Program-made: the position numbers and the translations under genes | Source: Neckera pumila | Taxonomy: Eukaryota > Streptophyta > Bryopsida > Hypnales > Neckeraceae | Assembly (NCBI GenBank): GCA_963969595.1 | Contig: OZ018415.1 | Span: 16,182,001-16,246,000 of the forward strand | Direction: 5' to 3' | DNA length: 64,000 nucleotides | Shown: positions 10,668 through 22,121 of the stretch, piece after piece | How the letters are laid out: each line of letters begins with the position of its first letter | Position numbering within the stretch: position 1 is the stretch's first letter | Notes under the pieces: generated by a model | Told to the model about the DNA's origin: nothing | Databases searched by the model: none | What the model saw: the letters and a program-made list of their open reading frames with translations, nothing else

Positions 10668-13600
10668 ATATTGAATCCCCAAATTAGAACTCGTAACTTG
10701 AAATAAAAAAGAATAATCCCTTGAAGCTTTTCATTCCTCCAAAATTCCCGCTTGGACATGGATGCAAAAAATAGAACGCGTAACTTGAAATTTAAAAAAT
10801 AATCCCTTGAGGCCTCTCATTCCTCCAAAATTCCCATTTGGACATGAATCCCCAAATTAGAATTGGTAACTTGAAATCTGAAAAATAATCACTTGAAGCT
10901 TATTATTCCCCCAAAATTCCTACTTGGACATGGATCCAAAAAATAAAACTCGTAACTTGAAATAAAATAAAAAAATTATCCCTTGAAGCTTTTCATTCCT
11001 CCAAACTTCCCGCTTGGACATAAATCCCCAAATTAGAACTTGTAATTTGAAATTTACAAAATAATCCCATGAAGCTTCTCATTTCTCCAAAATTCCCACT
11101 TGGACATGAATCCCCAAATTAAAATTGGTAACTTGAAATCTGAAAAATAATCACTTGAAGCTTTTTATTCCCCCAAAATTCCTACTTGGACATGGATCCA
11201 AAAATTAGAACTCGTAACTTGAAATAAGAAAAAAATAATCCCTTGAAGCTTATCATTCCTCCAAAATTCCCACTTGGACATGAATCCCCAAATTAGAACT
11301 CGTGACTTGAAATAAAAAAAGGAATCCCTTGAAGCTACAATTCCCCCAAAATTCCCACTTGGACATGAATCCCCAAATTAGAAATGGTAACTTGAAATAA
11401 AAAAGAATAATCCTTTGAAGCTTTTCATTCCCCCAACTTCCCGCTTGGACATGGATCCAAAAAATAGAACGCGTAACTTGAAATTTAAAAAATTATCCCT
11501 TGAGGCTTCTCATTTCTCCAAAATTCCCATTTGGACATGAATCCCTAAATTAGAATTGGTAGCTTGAAATTTAAAACATAATCCCTTGAAGCTCTGAATT
11601 CCCCCAAAATTCCCGCTTGGACATGAATCCCCAAATTAGAACTGATAACTTGAAATTTAAAAAATAATCCCTTGAAGCTTTTTATTCCCCCAAAATTGCC
11701 ACTTGGACATAGATCCAAAAATTAGAACTCGTGACTAGAAATAAAAGAAATAATTTCTTGAAGCATTTTCATTCCTTGAAAACTCCCATTTGGACATGAA
11801 TCCCCAAATTAAAACTCGTAACTTGGAATTAAAAAAAAATCTGTTAAAGCTTTTTACTCAGCCAGAATTTCCACTTGGACATCGATCCAAAAAATAGAAC
11901 TAGTGACTTGAAATTTAAAAAATAATCCCTTGAAGCTTTTTATTCCCCCAAAATTCCTACTTGGACATAGATCCAATAATTAGAACTGGTAACTTGAAAT
12001 TTAAAACATAATCCCTTGAAGCTTCTTATTCCCCTAAAATTTCCACTTGGACATGGATCCCCAAATTAGAAATGGTAACTTGAAACTTAAAAAATGATCC
12101 CTTGAAGCTTTTCATTCCCCCAAAATACCCGCTTGGACATGAATCCCCAAATTAGAAGTCGTAACTTGAAATTTAAAAATAGTCCCTTGAAGCTTCTTAT
12201 TCCCCCAAAATTGCCAATTGTAGATAGATCCAAAAACTAGAACTCGTGACTAAAAATAAAAGAAAAAATTTCTTGAAGCTTTTTCATTCCTCCAAAATTC
12301 TCGCTTGGACATGAATCCCCAAATTAGAACTCATAACTTGAAATTTAAAAAAAAATTCCTTGAAGCTTTTCATTCCCCCAAAATTCCCGCTTGGATATGG
12401 ATCCCAGAAATAGAACTTGTAACTTGATATAAAAAAAGGAATCCCTCCAAGCTACAATTCCCGCCAAATTCTTACTTGGACATAGATCCAAATTCTAAAA
12501 CTTGTAACTTGAAATTTAAAAAATAATCCCTTGAAGTTTTTTATTCCCCCAAAATTCCTACTTGGACATGGATTCCCTAATTAGAATTCCTAACATGAAA
12601 TTTAAAAAATAATCCCTTGAAGCTTTTTATTCCTCCAAAATTCCAACTTCGACATGGATCCAAAAATTAGAACTGGTAACTTAAAATAAAAAAAATAATC
12701 CCTTGAGGCTTTTCATTCCTCCAAAATTCCCGCTTGGACATAAATCCCCAAATTAGAACTCGTAACTTGAAATAAAAAAGAATAATCCCTTGAAGCTTTT
12801 CATTCCTCCAAAATTCCCACTTGGACATGGATCCAAAAAATAGAACGCGTAACTTGAAGTCTAAAAAATAATCCCTTGAAGCTTCTCATTTCTCCAAAAT
12901 TCCCACTTGGACATGAATCTCCAAATTAGAACTGGTAACTTGAAATTTGAAAAATAATCCCTTGAAGCTTTTCAATCCTCGAAAATTCCCACTTGGACAT
13001 GAATCCCCAAATTAGAATTCATAGCTTGAAATTTAAAGAATAATCCCTTGAAGTTTTTCATTCCCCCAAAATTCCCGCTTGGACATGGATACAAAAAGTA
13101 GAACACATAACTTAAAATTTAAAAAATAATCCCTTGAAGCTTTTCAATCCTCGAAAATTCCCACTTGGACATGAATCCCCAAATTAGAACTCATAGCTTG
13201 AAATTTAAAGAATAATCCCTTGAAGTTTTTCATTCCCCCCAAATTCCCGCTTGGACATGGATACAAAAAGTAGAACACATAACTTAAAATTTAAAAAATA
13301 ATCCCTTGAAGCTTCTCATTCCCCCAAAATTTACATTTGGACATGAATCCCCAAATTAGAATTGGTAGCTTGAAATTCAAAACATAATCCCTTGAAGCTT
13401 TTCATTCCTCCAAAATTCGTGCTTGGACATGGATCCCTAAATTAGAATTGGTAACTTGGAATTTAAAAAGTAATCCCTTGAAGCTTTTCATTCATCCAAA
13501 ATTCCCGCTTAAACATAAATCCCCAAATTAGAAGTTGTAACTTGAAATATAAAAAATAATTCCTTGAAGCTTTATATTCTTCGATAATTCCCACTTGGAC

Positions 13601-15330
13601 ATGAATCCCCAAATTAGAACTCCTAATTTGAAATTTAAAAACTAATGCCTTGAAGCTTTTCATTCCCCCCAAATTCCCAATTAAACATGGATCCCCAAAT
13701 TAGAACTCGTAACTTGAAATTTAAAAACTAATCCCTTGAAGCTTTTCAGTCCTCCAAACTTCCCGCTTGGACATGAATCCCCAAATTAGAACTCGTAACT
13801 TGATCTTTAAAAACTAATCCCTTGAAGCTTTTCATTCCTCCAAACTTCCCGCTTGGACATGAATCCCCAAATTAGAACTTGTAATTTGAAATGTAAAAAA
13901 TAATCCCTTGAAGCTTTTCATTCCTCCAAAATTCCCGCTTGGCCATGAACCCCCAAATTAGAACTCCTAAATTAAAATTTTAAAAATAGTCCCCTTGAAG
14001 CTTTTCATTGCTCCAAAATTCCCACTTGGACATGAATCCCCAAATTAGAACTCGTAGTTTGAAGTTTAAAAAATAATCCTTTGAAGCTTTTTGTTACCCC
14101 AAAATTCCTGCTTGGACATGAATCCCCAAATTAGAACTTGTAACCTGAAATTGAAAAAAAAATCCCTTGAAGCTTCTCATTCCTCAAAAATTCCCGCTTG
14201 GACATGAATCTCCAAATTAGAAATCGTAACTTGAAATATAAAAAACAATCCCTTGGAGCTTTTCATTCCCCTAAAATTCCCACTTGAACATGCATCCCCA
14301 AATTAGAAATTGTAACTTGAAATTTAAAAAAATATTCCCTTGAAGCTTTTTATTCTCCCAAAACTCCTACTTGGACATGGATCCAAAAATAAGAACTCCT
14401 AACTTGAAACTGAAAAAACAATCCCTTGAAGCTTTTCATTCCTCCAAAATTCCCACTTGGACATGAATCCCCAAGTTAGAACTTGTAGATTGAAATTTAA
14501 AAAATAATTCCTTGAAGCTTCTCATTCCTCTAAAATTCCTGCTTAGACATGAATTCCCAAATTAGAACTCGTATCTTGAAATGTAAAAAATAATCCCTTG
14601 AAGCTTTTCATTCCCTTAATATTCCCGCTTGGACATGCATCTCCAAATTAGAACTTGTAGATTGAAATTTAGAAAATAATCCCTTGTAGCTTCTCATTCC
14701 TCCCAAATTCCCGCTTGGACATGCATCTCCAAATTAGAACTTGTAACTTGAAATTTAAAAAATAATCCCTTGAAGCTTTTCATTCCCCCAAAATTCCCGC
14801 TTAGACATGCATCCCCAAATTATAACTTGTAGTTTGAAATTTAGAATATAATCCCTTGAAGCTTTTCATTCCCTTAATATTCCCGTTTAGACATGAATTC
14901 CCAAATTAGAACTCGTAACTTGAAATGTAAGAAATAATCCCTTGAAGCTTTTCATTCCTCCAAAATTCCCGCTTGGACATGAGTCCCCAAATTAGAACTC
15001 GTAACTTGAAATTTTAAAAATAATCCCTTGAAGCTACAATTCCCCCCAAATTCCCACTTGCACATGAGTCCCCAAATTAGAACTAATAACTTCAAATAAA
15101 AAAAGGAATCCCTTGAAGCTTTTTATTCCTCCAAAATTCCCGCTTGGACATGGATCCAAAACATGGAACTTGTAACTTGGACTAAAAAGAAACCCCCCTT
15201 GAAGCAACAATTCCCCAAAATTCCCTTTTGGATATGAATCCAAAAAACAAAAATTGTAAACTGAAATTAAAAAAACAACAACTTGAAGCTAGAATCCCTC
15301 CCGAAATTCTCTCTTGGACATGAATTCAAA
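10668..15330. repeat. 86-bp satellite array, right block
   Basis: About 54 further copies of the same unit as at 2790-4645, in the same orientation. One pair of adjacent multi-unit segments (about 12960-13110 and 13130-13280) is nearly identical, a sign of recent local duplication. The array degrades after about 15240. Confidence 0.9.
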
Positions 15331-15719
15331 GAGACCAAAATTATACAAACAAAGCCTTTACAAAAAATAACGATTCGATCTAGTGGAGGGAAAATATGAA
15401 TAACAAAGATCTTTGTGGCCAAAGTTTTCATCATTCAGTATGTTCCGAAGAATGATGTTTCCAAGGTTTTTTATTCCATTTTTTGGATTTGAACTAGTTC
15501 CTAAGTGTTTGAGGAAGTAAAGAGTGAGAAGTTCCGCCACAAAAAGAGGCACGTGATGTTTGGGGAAGTCTCTTGCAAATCCTAGTCGGTTGAGTTCTTA
15601 ATCATCCCATTTGACTTTATTGTACTTGTAGATACTCTCGGAACTTCAGACAAGAGCTGGTTGCAATTAATGGTTCTCCCTCTCCATCCAAAACCGGAAT
15701 TCCATGCCAAGTGCATTTC
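15331..15719. other. Unassigned sequence between satellite and hAT
   Basis: No gene or clear repeat. The left terminus of the hAT at 15.7-20.4 kb should lie here or just to the right, but no CAGGGTTGTC-type end is visible, so that end seems lost or rearranged. Confidence 0.4.
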
Positions 15720-15930
15720 AAAGTGCCCGCCCTGGCCTTCTGTCCACACTCGACACAGACGTCCGCGCCCGACGTCTGCGCCCATCCTTGACATCAGTGC
15801 CTTAACTTTTTAGCTTCTCCCTGACGTCAGCACCTTGATATGACGTCCGCACCCTGTTGTGCGCTGTGAAGTTCCTCCAGTGATGTCCCCGCCTTATCCT
15901 GCTCGGAGTATATAAGCAACAGGTAGGGCT
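15720..15930 (+). promoter_or_regulatory. Putative hAT promoter with GACGTC-type motifs and a TATA box
   Basis: A GC-rich stretch with repeated GACGTCCGCGCCC, GACGTCTGCGCCC and GATGTCCCCGCC motifs, the palindrome CTGACGTCAG at 15821-15830 and a TATA-like GTATATAAGC near 15918. It lies about 230 bp upstream of the transposase frame. The motifs resemble the subterminal arrays of the 6-kb element, consistent with a shared family. Confidence 0.55.
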
Positions 15931-16144
15931 TGCATTCCCCACATTTGTCACTTTGGCCTCTGTATCTTGGACTTCAATTCATTTTGAGCTCCTTGTGAGT
16001 CTGTGTGGATGGAAGATGGCCCTAGTTTGCTGCTGAGGTGATGTCAAAATTAGTTCAAGTGGTAGACTAGCGCTTACTATTGTTACTGGCACTCTATCCC
16101 AAAGATTACCAAATTTTTATCTACCGAAAAGAAGGAAGAAGTGT

Positions 16145-19100
16145 TTGCAGTTATCCGTGAATGCAATGGGAAGTCAACGAAAGCAAACAAAAGAACAGGA
16201 ACCATGGTACATTTTTTCAGAGAATGGAAGTAAAGTGAGTTGTGTATTCTACAATGCGACATTTAGCTACAAACGTGAGCGTGTTTTGGCGCACTTTGGA
16301 TATGGCGCCAAATTGGAGAGGTCGATTTGTCGTAAACTACCTCAACCGGTGCGACATAGATTTGCCAATTGTGCAAACTTTATCCCGTTGCAAATGAGTC
16401 CTGAAGACATGTATGAAGGGGAATCAGTTCCAAGTGATCCATTGAGAGCAGCTCCAGTCGTGAGTTCAAGCCAATCCGCTCAAAATGAAGTAATAGGTGG
16501 GGGCCCAAGTGGAGGCCCAGAAGAAGGGGCTAACCTCTCTGAAGGCAATGTCCCTTTACAGAGGTCCGATAGTCTCGCTGCATCAAATTCCACGAGATCC
16601 GGGCCATTTCGTCAGCAACAAATGGTAGACACCTTCAACATTGCAAAGAGGAAGGAGTTGGATGAGAAGTGGGCAAGTTTTTTCTATGAGGCAAATGTGC
16701 CATTTAATGTGGCAAGGAATTGAGCCTTTATTGAAGCGGTTAGGGCAACCTCCATGGCAAGATTTGAATACAGTCCACCTTCTTACCACTATTTGCGGAC
16801 TAATTTGATTGAACCGAAGAGGTTGCAAATCGAGAACCAGATTCAAGTCAAAGTTGATTTTGCAATGAAGCATTACAAAGTGACAATATACACCGATGGT
16901 TGGGATGATGTCAATCGAAGGCCCCTCATGAATGTAATGATGTCATGTCCTACAAGTGATGTGTTTTCGGGGTCCATTGACACTACCGGGCAAAAAAAAT
17001 CCATGCGCTATATAGCGGACCAACTGAAAGTATTCATTGAGAAGGTGGGTCCCAAATATGTGATGCAAGTTTGTACAGATAATGCCAAAAACATGCTCGG
17101 GGCATTGAACAATATTGTTCTAATATACCCACACATTTTCAAGCAGGGGTGCATGGCACATGCATTGGATCTCATGTTGGAAGATTGGGCCACGATACAG
17201 GAATTTACAGATTTAATTGAGAGGTCCAGAAAATTGTGCCAGTACATTCGGAATCATCATGCGACAGTGTCTACTTTTTGCGAGTTGAGTCCAAAATTGC
17301 AATTTGTAGTGCCCAGCGAAACTCGCTTTGCTTGTAATTTCTTCATGTTGCATTGACTAGAGAAACTCAGAGGAGTATTGGAGCGGTTGAAAGACCATGC
17401 ACGTTTTCAAAATTATTTTGCTACCCTACAAAATAGACAAAATGGAGAGCAGGCAGCAACCACTTCGCGTAATGTGGTGAGAACTATAAAAGACATGGGC
17501 TTTTGGCAATGATGCATGAATAACGTGCACATGACTGAAGACGTGTTGAAGGCGTTGCGTGTTTTTGATGGCCGAGAACCAACCATGGGTCTGGCGTGGC
17601 TCATCATGCACAATTTGCGGCAGCACGTGTATTCTTTAAGGGAGCCACTTTTCATCCTACGAGCTGACATAATAGACATGGAAGATGGAAAATGGTTTTC
17701 ATTGATGTTCACTACGTCGGGGCCATTTTAAATCCATACCTTTTGGATAAAGTGGCGCTTAGGGTAGACGGAATTGCCCTTCGTGCATTGTACATAGTCA
17801 TCCACAAAATGGAAGCTGAAGTGGGTGTAAGGTTTGATGAGGTGATGGCAGAATTATCACAATTTGAAGAGGGGACTGGACCATATAGTGCTGATGAGAC
17901 ACCAAAAATCCGTCTGACACAAATGCTTCCTCACCAATGGTGGCACAGGGTTGGAGATCGAGCACTCTCTAAAATTGCCGTGCATATTCTATCCATGACG
18001 TGTTCGGCATGCTCTTGTGAACGGAATTGGAGTATGTATTCTTTTGTTTACAATAAGAGCCAAAATTGGTTAGCCCTTGAAAAGGTAGAATCATTGGTAT
18101 ATATTTATACCAATAGTCGTGTACTTCATCAAAGACCAGGGGCTGATCCAGTTCGTTGGTATGATGCAAATATCCTCTCGGGGGATTCTGATCCAGATGC
18201 CTTTGGCCCTGTCTCGGTGGGTGAACACAATCGTGATTTTGATGCGATGCAAGCAGAGGATGAGGAAGAAGATGCTATGGAAGCAAACCAAGTACTTCTA
18301 GAGTATCGGGTGAATCCAAATATTTGGAGGGCAGGTGACGATCACCTCGAGGAAGCGAGAAACTACTACGGAGATGATGATGGTTTAAAAGAGGACCTTG
18401 TTGATGGCCGTTGGGCTCTTTGGGGACCAAATCTTCCTCGTGCGCCTTTGCCTCCTCTTCCTCAAGATGAAGGCATACCTGAAGTCTAGGCTTTGTCTTC
18501 TTCTTTGGAGCGTGACCATCCAAATGCGGCTAACCTTGATGATCACAATACCCTCTCTGACGACAATGACAACGACGACAATTCTTTTCCAAGAAATGGC
18601 GGTGGAAATGAAAATGACCACAACAATAGAGGCGGAGGGAATGTGGGAAACAATACAACTCTAAATTGTGAAGGGTTTGTTGAAAATTATGATAGTAATA
18701 GAGTGCCTTGGGGAGTGGGTGCATCAATTTGTAGCAATAGAGTTGTTCAAAGGCACCACAACACAAACATTGGGAATACAACAACGGCACGTTGGATTGC
18801 AAGAAATCAAACGGTTGTCAATGTAACAAGGCGTTTTGACCCAGATTGTGTAGATGCCCATGATGTTTTTGCATTTACAAAAGACCTTATCCATGGACCT
18901 GCACCGATTGCAATGCATATTGTTGTTCTTGACCAGAATGCATTGGTGCCACATTCCCTATATCTTTCTTCTCCTGCAACTTCAAATGCCATCAACAGAC
19001 CTTTCCAAGAAGGGTTAGGCTCCGTGGGGAATGTTGAAGTGACAATGCAGAACGTTTCCAATGCTACTATTGTTGGTAGACCCCTTCAGTCCCTCGGCCC

Positions 19101-19778
19101 CTTCTTTATTACCTAGTAGGGCAGTATCAGCAAGGTCGTGGAAGAATTGGAGGTTGTGGAGGGACTAGAGGTTGTGGAGGGACTGGAGGTTGTGGAAGAA
19201 TTGGAGGCCGAGGAGGGACTGAAGGTCAAGGAGGACCTGGAGGATGTGGAGGGATTGGAGGCCGAGGAGAGGCTGAAGGCCGAGGAGGACCTGGAGGCCG
19301 TACAAGTAGTGGAGGAAGAAACACCGGCGAAGCGTCATCGTCAAGGTTCGCTAAACGTCTTCTCCTTGGAATAGGGGAACGAGACCCAAACGTGGTGGTA
19401 CAACCGTTCGTGGATACATATGTTCCGGGATCTACTTCATCAACCCTAGCATTTATTGTTCCTCAAGTTCACCGCGGCCCGACTATAAATTCTGATGCAG
19501 AAGACCCTAGAGCACAACAACACAAGAGGTTCAAGCACAATCGTAGGCATGGTCAAACAATTGTAGAGCTTCGCAATGAAAACTTGGAAGTCGAGGGCCA
19601 TTGGACCTCAGATGGTTGCGATGGAGAAGATGAACATGACAACAATGAAGGCGCTGATGATGAGGATGACTCCAACTGCAATGAGGCACTAGCGGATGAT
19701 GATGTTGTCATTCGAGATGCTAATTTAGCGGGTCCATCTATCCAAGAAGTCCACAGATCAAGTCGTTTGAATAATTGA
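16145..19778 (+). pseudogene. hAT-superfamily transposase pseudogene (BED-like finger, DUF659, hATC)
   Basis: The likely start is the ATG at 16169 (MGSQRKQ). In order: a degenerate BED finger (W, F, one Cys of the first pair kept, the second replaced in SCVFYNATF, then H), a DUF659/RNase H-like core with TDGW and CTDNAKNM, which supply catalytic-type aspartates, and a C-terminal hAT dimerisation region around SACSCERNWS at about 18000. The frame is broken by TGA at 16721 and 17354, another TGA near 17510, a frameshift near 17695, TAG at 18487 and 19114, and a second frame change near 19115. Beyond the usual C-terminus, about 430 codons continue: Asn/Asp-rich, then Gly-rich (GRGRIGGCGG-like), then acidic to a stop at 19776. 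It is non-functional as it stands. Confidence 0.85.
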
Positions 19779-20437
19779 GGTGCACCAATAGTAGGTCTTC
19801 ATTCTTCAAGTGTTTTCAGACAATAGTAGCAATTGAAAGAAAGATCTACGATGATAAAGAAAGTTTTTTAGATAACCAGTGGAAAAAAGGGCTTGTTTTG
19901 AAAGTATAGATTCATTGTGTTGTTATTGTACTTTGCAATGCATGAATTTTATAAATGTTTTTGGTTATCCCAAACATTGAAGTCCCCTATATCTGTAATA
20001 TTCTTGTACTTATCATGCATGTTGAAAACATTGGTAAGTGTAGTTATGCAAAAAATATTACTCACTATTCCTTTCTAATATAAGTGTGTCAATCAATTGA
20101 ATGAAGGATGCAATTCATTATCAAGTTACATCAATTTTAGTTCTTTGAACCCTAAACCCCTTCGATGAGTCTATGGTCCATATTAAAAAATACAATTTCA
20201 TTGAACCCTTTGAACTCTGGACCAAGAGCACACAGCGTTTGCGCCCTGACGCTGACGTCCGTGCCCTGACGTCCAGCAAGGAATGACAATGTGTCATTTA
20301 CAATGAACTTTTTCTATCTTGAAAAAATTCCAAGATCTACAAATTGAAAGCCGCCCGGACCGTCCGCCTGTCCGGTCTGGTTCGCCTATCCGCCCATCCC
20401 GTTCGATGACCCTGACTCGCCCATTATGACAACCTTG

Positions 20438-22121
20438 ACCTCAAGCCTTATTATCATGCAATATGTGAAGTCAAAGTTCTTGAAATTTTTCCCACATATT
20501 CCATTATTCCAAGTGTTTGTCTCTAATTCTTTACCATTTGGATTTTTAAAAATTTCTTCATTGCACAAGAAATCATCAAAAAATAATTTGTGTATTGCCA
20601 ACGTACTAAACCTTCTTGCATTGTAGGTTAATTTAGAGTAAATTAGACTCCATATTTGCTTTTGAAATTTTTTATAAGTGAACCTAAAATTGTATATTTA
20701 TGAATAGTCAAAATCCTCATTTTTTTTGTAAACCAAAAATGGAACTCCGAGAAGGCTCAAAGTCTGTTGACCCTCATTAGTAGAAATGAAAAATAAACAT
20801 TTTCTTAAATCTTAAACGTTATAACCTTTCAATCCACGTTATCAAATAGGCTGAAGTTTTTTCCACACATTGCCTTAACTATTTAATACACTTTTTTGTA
20901 GTTGGAGTTGGAAAAAAAAAGGTATTTTGGACAATAGAGTTATTTGTAAAGTAGGCTAAACCAGGGTTTAAACCTGTCAGTTTTGCGAAAAAGTAGGATG
21001 AGTTGAGAAAGCTGTGCATAGTCGGGACAAAATTGGGTGTGAACTGAGTTTTGCATCAAAATGGTGCTTAAGAAGATTTGGACCCCACTTTTGAGGTCAT
21101 GTGTTGCAGGCTTCTTAAAAAAAGCCTGACGGTTTAGTTGGAGATGCATTTCTATAGTCCACCTGTTTCCAAAAAAGTCCCGTTCAAATTGGTTTGAACT
21201 TTACGAATAACTCTAATGCATCAAAGATTGGCAGTATTGGGATATTTTCTCTTCCAAAATGTCCTTTGGCCTTTAGAAATAATAACATTGAACTCTTTAG
21301 AATCCCCTTATGAAAATACCTCATGAATATAATATCTCATTCAATATGAATGTAATTAATGCATATGGATTCAAAGATTGGAGTTAAATAGACTATATAT
21401 TCTATATTTGTGTTGTACAATTTTTAGTTCGCAAAATCCACTAAGGTAAACTTCCCTATTCATAAAACGTGATAGTTTTTGCTACTTTTGATTAAGGTCT
21501 TACATTTAACATCCATATAAAATTATTTGTCCACATCTATATTCATTTTGATATGAAAAATTTGAATGGACCAAATTTATCAAGGCTAATTTAATAAAAA
21601 AAACTTCCTACTACATGATGTTTTTACATAGCCTAATTTATAAATATTAGAGCATGTAGCATTTCATGGAACCTAAAGTAGCCCTACATATTGTTTAAAA
21701 ATTTCCCCGCTTCAAATTAATTGGACCCTATCTTTTAACTCAAGTAATTTTCTAAAATTTGATAGTGATCTTCCCTTGGATAAAACACTAACAATGTTTA
21801 GGCACTCATGGAGTTATTGGTAAATCACTATTGTTTCTACTCATACTTCGGCACATGTTGACATGATATGATCATGGTAAAAAGTGTTTGTGCACAATAC
21901 ATGCTTACACATTCAAGAAAATTGCTATAATTCAATAACCCAATATTAATAAATAATAAACAAAATTGAAAAGAGAGCAACACACAAATCTTGGCTATAA
22001 TTGCAATCCATATAACCAAATCTTGAAAGTAATCCTCAATAGGTTGCAACAAATCGTCCGTACAATCCAAAGTGTAGCCACACAATGCACTACAACTTCT
22101 TGAAACCACTATTGTAATTAT
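20438..22121. other. Repeat remnant and region downstream of the receptor gene
   Basis: 20438-20930 matches the interior of the TTAA-flanked element at 62.7-64.0 kb, but without the small element inserted there at 63390. From about 20930 to 22121 nothing is recognised; the part nearest 22121 should be the 3' UTR of the receptor gene. The open frames here have no domains. Confidence 0.5.

Larger units (their letters stand above)
15720..20437 (+). mobile_element. Decayed hAT transposon carrying a transposase
   Basis: Contains the transposase pseudogene. Subterminal motifs are found on both sides: GACGTCCGCGCCC types at 15750-15890 and GACGTCCGTGCCCTGACGTCC near 20255. The right end, read inverted, is CAAGGTTGTCATAATGGGCG, followed by TCAGGGTCA as in the 6-kb element. 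The right junction at 20437 is supported because the flank from 20438 matches a repeat near 63110 that runs across this point. The left terminus is not found. Confidence 0.7.

Noticed and set aside
19138..19374. Glu-rich coiled-coil frame (EELEVVEGLE repeats)
   Set aside because: The neighbouring Gly-rich frame is the one that stays open into the acidic tail ending at 19778, so the Glu-rich reading is probably the wrong frame.
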